Assembly: GCA_033032865.1 (NCBI GenBank)
Contig: JAWHQI010000719.1
Location: 124,001-188,000 of the forward strand
Direction of reading: 5' to 3'
DNA: 64,000 nt
DNA from: Dactylorhiza incarnata
Lineage: Eukaryota; Streptophyta; Magnoliopsida; Asparagales; Orchidaceae
This document shows positions 10,843 through 23,900 of the stretch, in pieces. The notes under the pieces are model-generated. The model did not search any database. It was not told where the DNA came from and worked only from the letters and a program-made list of their open reading frames with translations. How positions within the stretch are numbered: position 1 is the first letter of the stretch; each line of letters begins with the position of its first letter. The translations under genes were made by a program, and so were the position numbers.

Positions 10843-11886
10843 GGTGCTAATATCGTAGATAGGGGTGCTATTATAAATGCTCTCTTTTTATAGCATCCCC
10901 TTTCAAAGACTTCCTCGCATTACCAATGATCTCATTCATAAACTCCGTGAATTAAACGGATGAATTGCCGGTAGATAGATCAAATCCGAACGCTACAACT
11001 GCTCGGCGGCGAAAGCGACTCCCCTCACTCCTACCCAATCAAAAAGCAATGTCAAGAACATAGAGTAGACAAACTGGATGTCACAACTACAATCGGTTGG
11101 GGGCCGCACCCATCCCTGCTGAGAAAATTTTGAAAATGATTCAAGTACTAATACTAGAGCTTCGGCGTGCGGCAAGAGGACACCACATTACTTCAATAGA
11201 ATAATTTTTGCAGAAAAGTAGACCATGCCCCAACCAAAAATAAATGCATCGCACCGCACCGTGCGCACAGAGAAATACCGTGCAACAGCTAGAATACCGC
11301 TGCCACTTGAATTTTTTGCACAGCACACAAGTTGTCGCCACCGAACATTGTGCAGAGACTAGGCTGTCCATTGTGTGCCGATTATTTAAAAAAAAAAGTC
11401 TAAGCAATTCTGGTGTGGAAGATCTTCTCTCGCTCCGGCTTGTACCCACAATCCTATTTATGTACCTGAGTTTTCGACGGCAGGGAGATGATCATCCCTA
11501 ACACATTATGTGAGCTAACAAAAGTCGTAATAATTCGTCGGTGTCTTCAGAAACACCTGCAATGCCATCAATTTACCCTCACATACATGGATCGGTTATT
11601 AATGAAAATTTCGAGCCCAGCCAAACAGGCCCGCCCGAGTCCCGGCACATCTCCGCTCTGCAGGGCCAGAATGGCAGAACACCCGTCTTTCTAGGCAAGA
11701 TACCAGAGCTCCAACCCGGCATCGCGTCGAGCGTCCTGTGGGAGCTGGTGCTGGAGCTGATAAACAAACATACCCTAAGTTGAAGAAGCAACCTGTTGTT
11801 CTAAAAACAGGTCTATTTTATAAAAATTACCCAAATATACCAACAAAGACCTTTCGAAAAGGCATTGATGTCTAACCTGGCACAAG
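10843..11886. other. Intergenic and probable 3' UTR of the RsmD-like gene
   Basis: Lies between the EC1-like gene (+) and the last exon of the RsmD-like gene (minus); the two genes converge. No recognisable gene or complete transposon. Polyadenylation of the minus-strand gene should fall in about 11500-11880; I could not pin a signal. Confidence 0.4.
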
Positions 11887-11967
11887 TCAAGCTGAGTTTC
11901 TCTTCTTCAGCGCCCAGGTCGGTCCATATATTAACAAATTCGTTCGGCCAAACCGTCTGTCAGCGAT
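11887..11967 (-). CDS. RsmD-like exon 8 (terminal)
   Basis: 26 codons plus stop: [18 protein letters not shown] then ALKKRNSA. Acceptor AAATGCAG. It joins exon 7 in phase 0 across 20,881 bp and supplies the C-terminal strand typical of plant RsmD proteins. Confidence 0.9.
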   Translation of the reverse strand: MADRRFGRTNLLIYGPTWALKKRNSA

Positions 11968-14900
11968 CTGCATTTCAACACAGATGAGGATCGGCATGTC
12001 GTTCATGAAATAGAAAAGCCGCCGGAGCTCAAAGTTGTAATTTTGAACATAAAAGCAGAAGTTCCTTAGGTGAGGTCGGGTGTCGTAATTCATAACCACT
12101 GCGTTCACGACCGCCGCCACCGTGCCAAACAGAGCCTTAAACTCATAAACGCCTATGTTTTGAGTAGATGTAAATTTACAGCAACTTTTACGTCTACTAA
12201 AAAAAACGTAGATGAGTCCACATGATCTTAAAGAACCTTAATTAAAATTGTATTTTCAATTAATTTAAAGAACAACCCTCAAAAAAGATATAATATACAT
12301 AAATTTAGAAATTTGAAGCACCTGAATATTTCTCTTCACATATTTAGCATTTATTAAACTATTACTCGCTCAAATCTCCCTTGCAAGTCAGAATAATAAC
12401 AAGTTGCACCAATCTATCTATTGAAATTACCAAAATCTCCCCCCCCCCCTGAATTTACATTTCATAACATTTAGGCACAAAAATACCTCATGGATGGGAA
12501 CTCTAAAAGGGTATTTTTGGGCATGCATGTTATGAAATGTAAACTCAGAAGGGAGGCTTTCGTAATTTCAAGAGATAGAGGGAGGCAACCTATAATTTTG
12601 CAAACTTACAGGGGAGATCCCGATAAATAATAGTTTGCAAACTTGAGAAAAGCATAGAAAAGCTTTGCATATAACTCCGAAAAGAAACCCAACCCACATT
12701 ACGCTACTGATTAACATGAGTAAAGTGTACAACATAAGAGTTCAATCGTATTACCCTCGCCATGATAGACTGGCATAAAAAAAAGGATTTTGATGATCCA
12801 AAATGCATTATTATGTAAATCAATTATGAAGTAATGGACGATGCATTAGATGAATTATTAAAATTAACTCCAAGATAAATCAGTTTTTTTTATATAATAA
12901 AGAACTGTGCTAAGTTCATGTCTATAACTGCATACTAACAACTGAATATCAATGACTGAACTCCTAAGGTTAGTTCTTTTTCAGTATTTGAAATTGTATA
13001 GATTTCAGATTCAGAACAGAGTTCATGGGTTTATTAGGTGGACAGTGGATGAAGGTGAATTGTAGTTACTGGAACTAGTATTTATAAAAGATAAAAACTG
13101 GAAGCCACATTCAATCCTAGAGAATGTGATGTTAACACACAATTTGGCTCTTGCAAGTACAAGGGGAAACATAAGCTTTGAGCAGAAGGTTACAACAGTG
13201 AAGATGCTCGTAACTAGGGCTGTTCGGAAACCAAATAGTTTGTGAATAATTCGGGAATCGATTCGTGAGGATTCGATTAAGATTCGTATTTTTCGAATTC
13301 GAATCAATATTTGAGAGGTATTTGAATCTGAATAATATTATCTCTATTGGCAAGATTCGCGAATAATTCACGAATAATATGAATATATATATTATGTATA
13401 AAGATGATTCTGGACGTCCGATCAAAAGTCTATTTGGTCCATCAATTGTAAGTGAATTCGAACTCGAATCCAAACCCGAATCTGAGTTTGAATCCAGAAT
13501 TTCAGGACAAATTTGAATCTGAACCCGAATTCAAATAATCGAACGAATTCCAATTCGAATTTGTGCATCCCATGACAAATTTGTATTCGATTGAAGAGCT
13601 ATTTGATTTGTGAACATCCCTACTCGTAACATAATAGCCGCAATAACTTAGTCCGGGTCAACACGAGCAATCCTTCATTGTCTAGAAATCTTTTCCTTTC
13701 CTTTGGAGGGTACTTTATCGAGGGATACTAGCTCTCACTCGAGGATGTACTAACAACAACACTCAAGCCTTTATCCCACCAAAGTGGGGTCGGCTATATG
13801 GATCCTTTGTCGCCATTGCGCCCTATCTTTAATCATAGCCTCGTTAATACCTAAGTATAGTTTCATTCCAAGTCCTTTTTGGTTTACCCCTCCCCCGTTT
13901 AACATGTCTAGTGACTAAACTCTCGCAACGCCTAACAGGTACCTCTAATGGTCTCCTATGTACATGTCCGAACCATCTTAAACGAGCTTCTCGCATCTTC
14001 TCTACAATTGGCGCCACTCCTGTCTTATCCCTGATACATTCATTCCTAATTTTATCCAGTCTCGTGTGACCACACATCCACCTAAGCATTCTCATCTCCG
14101 CAACTCCCATTTTTTGCACAAGTACATCATTCTGCCCAACACTCAGAACCGAAAAGAAAGAAAAAGAGGGGGAGAAAAATGAGGGGGAGGAGAAGGAAAG
14201 GGGGAGAGAGGAAGAGAAAAGAGGGAAAGGAAGAAAAAAATGGAGGGAGGGAGAACGCGTTCACAATTTGGATCTCCGCGGAGTAGCATTTGGATCTCCG
14301 CGGAGATCCAAATCGCTCTCCGCGGAGATCCAAATGGTTTTCCGCGGAGAACCATTTGGATCTCCGCGGAGAACCATCTGGATTTCCACGGAGAAGATTT
14401 TTAATCTGGCTCTCCGCGGAGATCCAAATGGAATTCCTTTGGAGAACCATTTGCTCTCCGCGGAAAATCTTAGGATCTCCGCGGAGAACCTTCTGGATCT
14501 CCACGGAGAGCCATTTGGATCTCCGCGGAGTTCATTTAAACCTATAATTATGCACCTTTCGACCCATTTGAAAAAGTTATTCATCCACGAAACAATTGCT
14601 ATTATCGACAAACATTTCAAATGTACAACAATAATGTTTCTTAATTTACATCAATCATCCACAAAATATTTAAAGATTTCTGCACAGATCTGGGCTCTAA
14701 ACATAGGCATTTTTGTCTGCCAGTCTGCGCAACTCGCCCAACTTATAACCCCTTGCCTTCGCTACGTGCTCCATATACTTCATAAAGAAGACACCACAGT
14801 CCACGAAGTTCTCCTGCTGTGGTATACCAGCAGTCAAGTCGAGACTCCATTTGGATAATCCTGCGTGGACTTTTTTCACGGTCGCCTTCTGGAGAACAGA

Positions 14901-17900
14901 AATCTGCATTAACACAAATATGTATGAAAGAGGGAAAGAGGGGGAGGGGGGAAGAGAAAGAAAAAGAGGGGGAGGAGAAGGAAAGGGGGAGAGAGGAAGA
15001 GAAAAGAGGGAAAGGAAGAAAAAATGGAGGGAGGGAGAACGCGTTCACAATTTGGAACTCCGCGGAGTAGCATTTGGATCTCCGTGGAGATCCAAATCGC
15101 TCTCCGCGGAGATCCAAATGGTTTTCCGCGGAGAACCTTTTGGATCTCCGCGGAGAACATTTTGGATCTCCGCGGAGGACCATCTGGATCTCCGCGAAGA
15201 ACCATCTGGATCTCCGCGGAGAATCATTTGGATCTCCGCGGAGAACCATCTGGATTTCCGCGGAGAAGATTTTTAATCTGGCTCTCCGCGGAGATCCAAA
15301 TGGAATTCCTTTGGAGAACCATTTGCTCTCCGCGGAAAATCTTAGGATCTCCGCGGAGAACCTTCTGGATCTCCGCGGAGAGCCATTTGGATCTCCGCGG
15401 AGTTCAATTAAATCTATAATTATGCACCTTTCGACCCATTTGAAAAAGTTATTCATCCACGGAACAATTGTTATTATCGACAAATATTTCAAATGCACAA
15501 GAATAATGTTTCTTAATTTACATCAATCATCCACAAAATATTTAAAGATTTCTGCACAGATCTGAGCTCTAAACATAGGCATTTTTGTCTGTCAGTCTGC
15601 GCAACTCGCCCAACTTATCACCCCTGCCTTCGCTACGTGCTCCATATACTTAATAAAGAAGACACCACAGTCCACGGAGTTCTCCTGCTGTGGTATACCA
15701 GGAGTCAAGTCGAGACACCATTTGGAAAATCCTGCGTGGACTTTTTTCACGGTCGCCTTCTGGAGAACAGAAATCTGCATTAACACAAATATGTATGAGG
15801 GGGGAAAAGGGGGGAGGGGGGAAGAGAAAGAAAAAGAGGGGGAGGAGAAAAATGAGGGGGAGGAGAAGGAAAGGGGGAGAGAGGAAGAGAAAAGAGGGAA
15901 AGGAAGAAAAAAATGGAGGGAGGGAGAACTCGTTCACAATTTGGAACTCCGCGGAGTAGCATTTAGATCTCCGCGGAGAACCAAATCGCTCTCCGCGGAG
16001 ATCCAAATGGTTTTCCGCGGAGAACCTTTTGGATCTCCGCGGAGAACATTTTGGATCTCCGCGGAGAACATTTTGGATCTCCGCGGAAAACCTTTTGCTC
16101 TCCGCGGAGAACCATCTGGATCTCCGCGGAGAACCAGATGGATCTCCGCGGAGAACCATCTGGATTTCCGCGGAGAAGATTTTTAATCTGGCTCTCCGCG
16201 GAGATCCAAATGAAATTCCGCGGAGAACCATTTGCTCTCCGCGGAGAACCTTCTGGATCTCCGCGGAGAGTCATTTGGATCTCCGCGGAGAACCTTCTGG
16301 ATCTCCACGGAGTTCATTTAAACCTATAATTATGCACATTTCGACCCATTTGAAAAAGTTATTCATCCACGGAACAATTGCTATTATCGACAAACATTTC
16401 AAATGTACAAGAATAATGTTTCTTAATTTACATCAATCATCCACAAAATATTTAAAGATTTCTGCACAAATCTGGGCTCTAAACATAGGCATTTTTGTCT
16501 GCGAGTCTGCGCAACTCGCCCAACTTATCACCCCTGCCTTCGCTACGTGCTTCATATACTTCATAAAGAAGACACCACAGTCCACGGAGTTCTCCTGCTG
16601 TGGTATACCAGCAGTCAAGTCGAGACTCCATTTGGAAAATCCTGCGTGGAGTTTTTACACGGTCGCCTTCTGGAGAACAGAAATCTGCATTAACACAAAT
16701 ATGTATGAGGGGGGAAAGGGGGGGAGGGGGGGAAGAGAAAGAAAAAGAGGGGGAGGAGAAAAATGAGGGGGAGGAGAAGGAAAGGGGGAGAGAGGAAGAG
16801 AAAAGAGGGAAAGGAAGAAAAAAATGGAGGGAGGGAGAACGCGTTCACAATTTGGAACTCCGCCGAGTAGCATTTGGATCTCCGCGGAGATCCAAATCGC
16901 TCTCCGCGGAGATCCAAATGGTTTTCCGCGGAGAACCTTTTGGATCTCCGTGGAGAACATTTTGGATCTCCGCGGAGAACCTTTTGCTCTCCGCGGAGAA
17001 CCATCTGGATCTCCGCGGAGAACCATCTGGATTTCCGCGGAGAAGATTTTTAATCGGGCTCTCCGCGGAGATCCAAATGGAATTCCGCGGAGAACCATTT
17101 GCTCTCCGCGGAAAACCTTAGGATCTCCGCGGAGAACCTTCTGGATCTCCGCGAAGAGCCATTTGGATCTCCGCGGAGAACCTTCTGGATCTCCGCGGAG
17201 TTCATTTAAACCTATAATTATGCACCTTTCGACCCATTTGAAAAAGTTATTCATCCACGGAACAATTGCTATTATCGACAAACATTTCAAATGTACCAGA
17301 ATAATGTTTCTTAATTTACATCAAATATCCACAAAATATTTAAAGATTTCTGCACAGATCTGAGCTCTAAACACAGGCATTTTTGTCTGTCAGTCTGCGC
17401 AACTCGTCCAACTTATCACCCATGCCTTCGCTACGTGCTCCATATACTTCATAACGAAGACACTACAGTCCACGGAGTTCTCCTACTGTGGTATACCAAC
17501 AGTCAAGTCGAGACTCCATTTGGAAAATCCTGCGTGGACTTTTTTCACGGTCGCCTTCTGGAGAACAGAAATCTGCATTAACACAAATATGTTTGAGGGG
17601 GGAGGGGGGAAGAGAAAGAAAAAGAGGGGGAGGAGAAGGAAAGGGGGAGAGGAAGAGAAAAGAGGGAAAGGGAGAAAAAAATCGAGGGAGGGAGAACGCA
17701 TTCACAATTTGGAACTCCGCGGAGTCATTTGGATCTCCGCAGAGATCCAAATCGCTCTCCGCGGAGATCCAAATGGTTTTCCGCGGAGATCCAAATGGTT
17801 TTCCGCGGAGAACCTTTTGGATCTCCGCGGAGAACCTTTTGGATCTCCGCGGAGAACCTTTTGCTCAAGATGGATCTCCGCGGAGAACCATCTGGATCTC

Positions 17901-20900
17901 CGCGGAGAAGATTTTTAATCCGGCTCTCCGCGGAGATCCAAATGGAATTCCGCGGAGAACCATTTGCTCTCCGCGGAAAACCTTAGGATCTCCGCGGAGA
18001 ACCTTCTGGATCTCCGCGGAGAACTTTCTGGATCTCCGCGGAGTTCATTTAAACCTATAATTATGCACCTTTCGACCCATTTGAAAAAGTTATTCATTCA
18101 CGGAACAATTGCTATTATCGACAAACATTTCAAATGTCCAAGAATAATATTTCTTAATTTACATCAATCATCCACAAAATATTTAAAGATTTTTGCACAG
18201 ATCTGGGCTCTAAACATAGACATTTTTGTCTGCCAGTCTGCGCAACTCGCCCAGCTTATCACCCCTGCCTTCGCTACGTGTTCCATATACTTTATAACGA
18301 AGACACCACAGTCCATGGAGTTCTCCTGCTGTGGTATACCGGCAGTCAAGTCGAGACTACATTTGGAAAATCCTACGTGGAATTTTTTCACGGTCGCCTT
18401 CTGGAGAACAGAAATCTGCATTAACACAAATATGTTCGTACATTAGTAACTACGTAATGTACACTACTATATTGCATGACAACGAACTGTACTTACAGCT
18501 ATTTTAGCGGTATCTTTCCGCTTGGGGTTACGTAGAGAGTCATGTATGAGCCACTTCTTCTCTTTAACAAGACCCACCAATAAAAACCAGTGTTGACTAT
18601 AAGTCTATAACATGCTGGCATTAGAATCATTGAGATATTGACGAGATTCTCCTTGGTAACATCCCTGAGGAATGCAGCTACAACCGTAGATTCTGCGTCC
18701 TTGGACCGTGGGTAGTGCAACTACATAAATTGTAACATTTTTGAGCAATGCAGACAGAATTAACAATATACAAAGCACAGATAGAGATCATACCAAAAGG
18801 TTAGGGCTGATATACATAAACGGACGATACGCTTCTTCATCCTGCTCTCTACGCAAAGTCAAGGTCTTTGCGTAGGCATCAACGTGACAATCTTCAACGT
18901 ATTTGTCCGTCAGGAGAGTATCCATGGCATCTCGAAATTCGATTATATTCCATTTATTGAATGTTTGGTCGTTTCTGAAACATTAGAAAATCATCGTCAA
19001 TATCAATGTGCATAGATCAAAATTTTGAAAATATAATAGTGTATAATGTCAAAAGGGCACCTCGATGGAATGACGCTCATACGTCGATGGATATCTCTTT
19101 CTTCTTCTGTTATTAGCGGTCTCCTCGGATAGTCAACGGGGTACACATCAACTACAGCCGCCTTTGTAGTTGTAAGTTTTCCTTGTTTTACTGGGGAGTG
19201 TGGAATATGAGTAATGACAGTATCCTGAGAGGTGTGGTGGGTGGGAGATCTAGAGCTACTAGGGCTAGATGATGGCGAGGATCGATGAAGGAGTGTGTCT
19301 ATATCGACACTCATTGCATCAAGACGGTCACCTACATTGTGACTAAAAGTAACTAAATCACTATGTACTTTATCTACTTTATTGTCTAATCTATCTAGTC
19401 TATTATTAAAGGTTCCTACAAAACTATTTATCTTGTTATCTAATAACGCAAATTGATCTAAAATCCTGTGCTGAAAATCTATCCAAAACTGTACAGGAGG
19501 GAGAGATGGTGTGCTAGGTGGTGGGGGAGGTGATGATGTGCTAGGTGGTGGGGGAGGTGATGATGATGAGGGAGGTGGTGACGATGGGGGAGGTGGAGAT
19601 GCAAACTTCACTTTTTTTCCTGCCCTAGAAGCCGGGCTTATTGATTTTCTCTTAGATGGGGGAGGTGGCGGTGTCTTCTGTGCTGTCAGCTCTGAACATA
19701 ACAGCCTCTCCTTCGGTGTTATGTCTTCGAGTACTTCCAACAACGCTATAAAAAAGAAATACAACCATTGTATTTGATAGTTCAACATTAGTAGTTAATC
19801 GAATAAAGTAAATTATTTACCTGCTCATCCAAGATCGATGGAACAGTGACCCCCCAGCTCTTTCAATGTAAATGAGACCTTCTCCGACCATCTTAATAGT
19901 CGAGGCCTCAATGTCGGATAGTGCGGACTGATGCTGGTGGTGTGCTCGAGGAACCAAATCTATATGAATCATTGCAATAGTTTAGAACATATGAAACAAA
20001 ATTCATTTTAAGAATTAAAAATATAGATACTTACAACGAGAGCATGGATGCATCCATAGATGTATCCCAATGAGGACTCTGGCCTCTGTTGTAGTGGGCC
20101 TTCTTCTGAAACTGGTGGCAGCTTCTCCAACATCACTATGAACGACCTCATTAGGAAGGTATGGATGGCTTCTGGCCAATTGAACTTCTGGAAGTTCTCC
20201 AAGCTGGAGACCTCCTCAAAGAACCTTGGGAACCTCTTCGCGCTCGAGGGGAAGAAGAAATTGCACAGAATGTGCAAAACCAATAAGTAGGTCGTCACAG
20301 GGGACGACCCCTTCTCTATCGCCTGAAGCTCCGTCTTCAATTCAGTCTTAGTGAGCGCTCCAAAAGGCTTGGAAGTCAGGATGACTTCCTCCCCATGTTT
20401 GGGCAAACCCAGTATCAATGCCACGTCATTGGGGGAGAAGGTAAGCTCCCTCGATCCAATTACGAAGACGTTCTTCTCGATGTCGTACCAGTTGAGCAGA
20501 CCGTTTAGGAGGGGAGTGTTCTGTGGCACCTTCGGTGCATGGAAAATATGCCAGATGTTGGCATCCATCAACAGCTTCTTCTGGCTCTCCTCCATTCGTT
20601 CAAGAATGGCTGACGTTTGACCCACAAAAGCCGACAAATAGCACCTCGAGCTCAGAACATGAATTTTCTTCTGCCCCATAGATCTGTCAAAATTATAAAC
20701 GATTGTTACAATAAATCATAGATATGCATGTGTAAGAAGATATGAAAATCCACTATAAAGGTCTCCGCGGAGAGTAGGCCTGCGAGCGGTGCGGTTTGGT
20801 GCGGTTTGGGCCCAAACCGAAACCGCGCCACATGGCTACGGTTTTTGACTGACCAAAACTGCACCGCACCGAAACCGTGCGGTGCGGTTTTAATTCGGTG

Positions 20901-23900
20901 CGGTTTGCGGTCGGTTTTTGCGGTGCGGTTTCAGTTTTTTACAGTATTTCTCCTTTCTTTAATTGAGACGAATCCTTAAATGCATACGAACCTAGATTAT
21001 TGTAATCCTATCTTATAAGACAAAAGAAACAAAAAATACCCCACATAAAGGAATATAATTTAACGAGGACATTACCTAAAGAGCACAAATGATGCATCCG
21101 ATGAAAACGTGAAGAAAATCTGTGTTGGAATATGCGTTGTTATGTCACATTTTCTTACCCTTGTATATCTCTCCTATATATATAGGGGAGAGCCTCCTTT
21201 TCTTAATCATCCTAATATTTTGAATCTCAACATGGTATCAGAGCCTGGCGTGACCTAACGCGTCTCCCGTGTTCGTCGTCGTCGGCCAATCCCGCTCGTT
21301 TCTCAGCGCTCGTTCACTCGTTTCTCAGCGCTCGCGAGGTCGTCGGCCACTCTCGCTTTCGCTCGCTCGGTTCTCCCGCTCTCCAGTCGGCAGATCTCGC
21401 TCGCTTCCGCTCGGCAAATCCCGCTCGCCCGCTTCCGCCAGTCGCCAGTCGCTCTCCAGTCGCTTCGCCGGTCGCTCTCCCGTCTTCTCCAGCCCGCTAG
21501 TCCTAGTCGGGTAGTCGGACAGCCTTTTCTCCAGCCCCGTCGCCGTCCTCTCTCGTCCGTCGGCGAAGCCCCATCCGCATGGCTGTTTGAGCCGTTCTCG
21601 GCGCCGGATCTATGCAGGCTTGAGTCCGTGATTGCTCTTCCGGCGTCCGCTCTCCTTTTTTGTGGGAATGTATCTCTCCCTTCTTGGGTATTGTGTTCCA
21701 TCGACGCATCTCCTCTTTCTATGAGTGAGAGTTTCCATTTCTAGGCTCCCGGATTTGTGTTGTTTTTCCTCCCTTGCTATGCCAGGAAGTAGTGAGACTC
21801 CGGATGTCTCCTCCGGTGGGAGTGCTCCTCATGATCCTCCCCTTTCTACGGTCAACTCTTCCACGGGATCTCTTCGCGCCAACCATGATCACGGGACTCC
21901 TCAGATTACTACTATTAAGTTGGATGACACTAATTATCTTCCATGGGCTCGCTCCGTTACTCTGGCCCTCAAGAGCCGCCGTCTGTTTGGCTACATCAAC
22001 GGCACTACCAGGGCTCCTACTGCTTCCTCTCCGGATTGGCCCCAGTGGGAATCTGAGAACTCCTTGGTAATGTCCTGGCTGACCAACTCTATGCAGGAGT
22101 CTATTGCCCGCAACTACCTATTCCTGGATACGGCAGCAGACATTTGGAAACGTGCCGAGATTACCTACTCCTGTCGCGGGAATGCCGCTCAGATCTTCCA
22201 ATTGCGGCGTCGGATTTTCCTCCTGCGTCAAGGGGATCGGCCCCCTGCTGCTTACTACCTGGAGTTTACCCAGCTGTACCAGGAATATGATCATTTTGAC
22301 GCCCTTACTCTTGTCTGCCCTGAGGATGAAGTGCTGGTTCGTGCCCGGGAGGAACGCAATCGGATCTTCGAATTTCTTCATGGTCTCCACCGTGACCTTG
22401 ATCCCATCAGTGTTCAAATTCTTGGTCGTTCTCCTCTGCCTTCCTTACCCGAGGTATATAGCTTGGTTCAACAAGAATATGATCGCCGGCAGATTCGTCT
22501 ACCAGATACTATTGCTGATGGCTCGGCTCTTGCTGCTCGATTCAATCCCGGTGGTCGCTCTACCCGGGACACTAGATCTAAACCTATGGACAAGGACCAT
22601 TTGATGTGTGATTATTGCGGGAAGGCACGTCACACTCGGGACACTTGCTTCAAGCTTCATGGCTTTCCTTCTCCTCACGGTGGACCTTCCTCTCGTGGTG
22701 GCCGTGGATTTGGGCGCACTATGGGTCGGTCTGGTCCTTCTCGCTCGGCTCATCTCACTGATGCTACTGATGGTCCTGCCTCTTATGAGGAATCTGATGC
22801 CCCTGTAGTTCCTTCCGCTCTTTCTGCTGAGGAGATTCAAGCCTTCCGTCGCTTTATGCTTGGCCACTCGACTGAGTCTGCTAGCTCTTCCTATGCCCAC
22901 CAGGGGACTCCAGGTGCTCACTCTGCCTCCGCTTGCTCTCCCACCCAGTGGATCATTGATTCTGGCGCCACAGACCATATGACTGGCTCTGCTACAGGTT
23001 TTGTATCTTATATACCTTTGTCTGGTAGGGACAAAGTGAGCATTGCTGATGGCTCCTTGTCTCCCATTGCCGGGAAAGGGTCCATCCCTTGCTCCTCCCT
23101 CACCCTCTCTTCAGTGCTTCATGTTCCTAAGTTTACCCGCAACCTGCTTTCTATTAGTCATATTACTAATTCCATGAATTGCTCTGTAACATTCTTTCCC
23201 TCCTCCTGTGTCTTTCAGGACCTGAAGACGGGGACGGTGATTGGCTCTGGTAGACTGCGGGATGGCCTCTACCTCTTCGACCCCCCCAGCCCTGCTCCAC
23301 CTCCGGAGGCCCTTTCTACTGCTCAGATTTCTGTGGACTCTTGGCACTGCCTCCTGGGCCATCCTTCTACCTCTACTATGCACCTTTTATTTCCAAATAT
23401 GTCCACTGTATCTTTAAAAACTTTTACATGTGATGTGTGTGCTCTTGGTAAACATCATCGTGCTTCTTTTAATCATGTGTCCACTCCTAGTTCTTCTCCT
23501 TTTGCTGTGGTTCATACTGATGTTTGGGGTCCTTGCCCTGTTGCCTCTCTTTCGGGCTTTCGCTGGTTTGTTACATTTATCGATTGTTTTTCTCGTTGTA
23601 CGTGGGTTTACTTAATGAAAAACAAGAATGATGTCTTTCCCTTATTTCAACGTTTTCATAAGATGGTGACCACTCAATTTAATGCTGCCATTAAAATTTT
23701 GCGCAGTGATAATGGTCGAGAGTATGTTGACTCTTCCTTTGAGCGTTATCTTAGTGATCAGGGCATTATACATCAGACATCATGTGTCTACTCTCCGGCT
23801 CAGAATGGGGTCGCCGAGCGTAAGAATCGTCATCTTTTGGAGGTTGCGCGATGCCTCCTCCTGAAGATGCACCTCCCGAAACATTTTTGGGGGGATGCTG

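Larger units (their letters stand above)
14150..18435. repeat. Five-unit tandem array: purine tract + CTCCGCGGAG palindromes + ULP1 last exon
   Basis: Units: about 14150-14923 (truncated on the left), 14924-15794, 15795-16704, 16705-17592, 17593-18435 (774, 871, 910, 888, 843 bp). Each reads, left to right on +: a G/A-rich tract of 100-150 bp; a block of about 21-24-bp words around the perfect palindrome CTCCGCGGAG; then a 3' UTR and terminal exon of a ULP1 protease (antisense), ending at AACACAAATATGT. Every junction sits at the same intronic point just upstream of the exon's splice acceptor. Unit 5 runs into the parent gene. Palindrome number differs between units, which explains the length differences. 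The many open frames across the palindromes are by-products of a 10-bp palindrome free of stops. Confidence 0.9.

Noticed and set aside
14270..18030. CRISPR-like regular palindromic repeats
   Set aside because: Plant nuclear DNA; the words lack unique spacers of constant size, and the surrounding unit carries a eukaryotic exon.
14268..18060. Many open frames on both strands rich in SAEIQM, LRGDPNG and SPRRS repeats
   Set aside because: They are translations of the CTCCGCGGAG palindrome words, which lack stops in most frames and read similarly on both strands. No protein family, no codon bias, no start or splice context.
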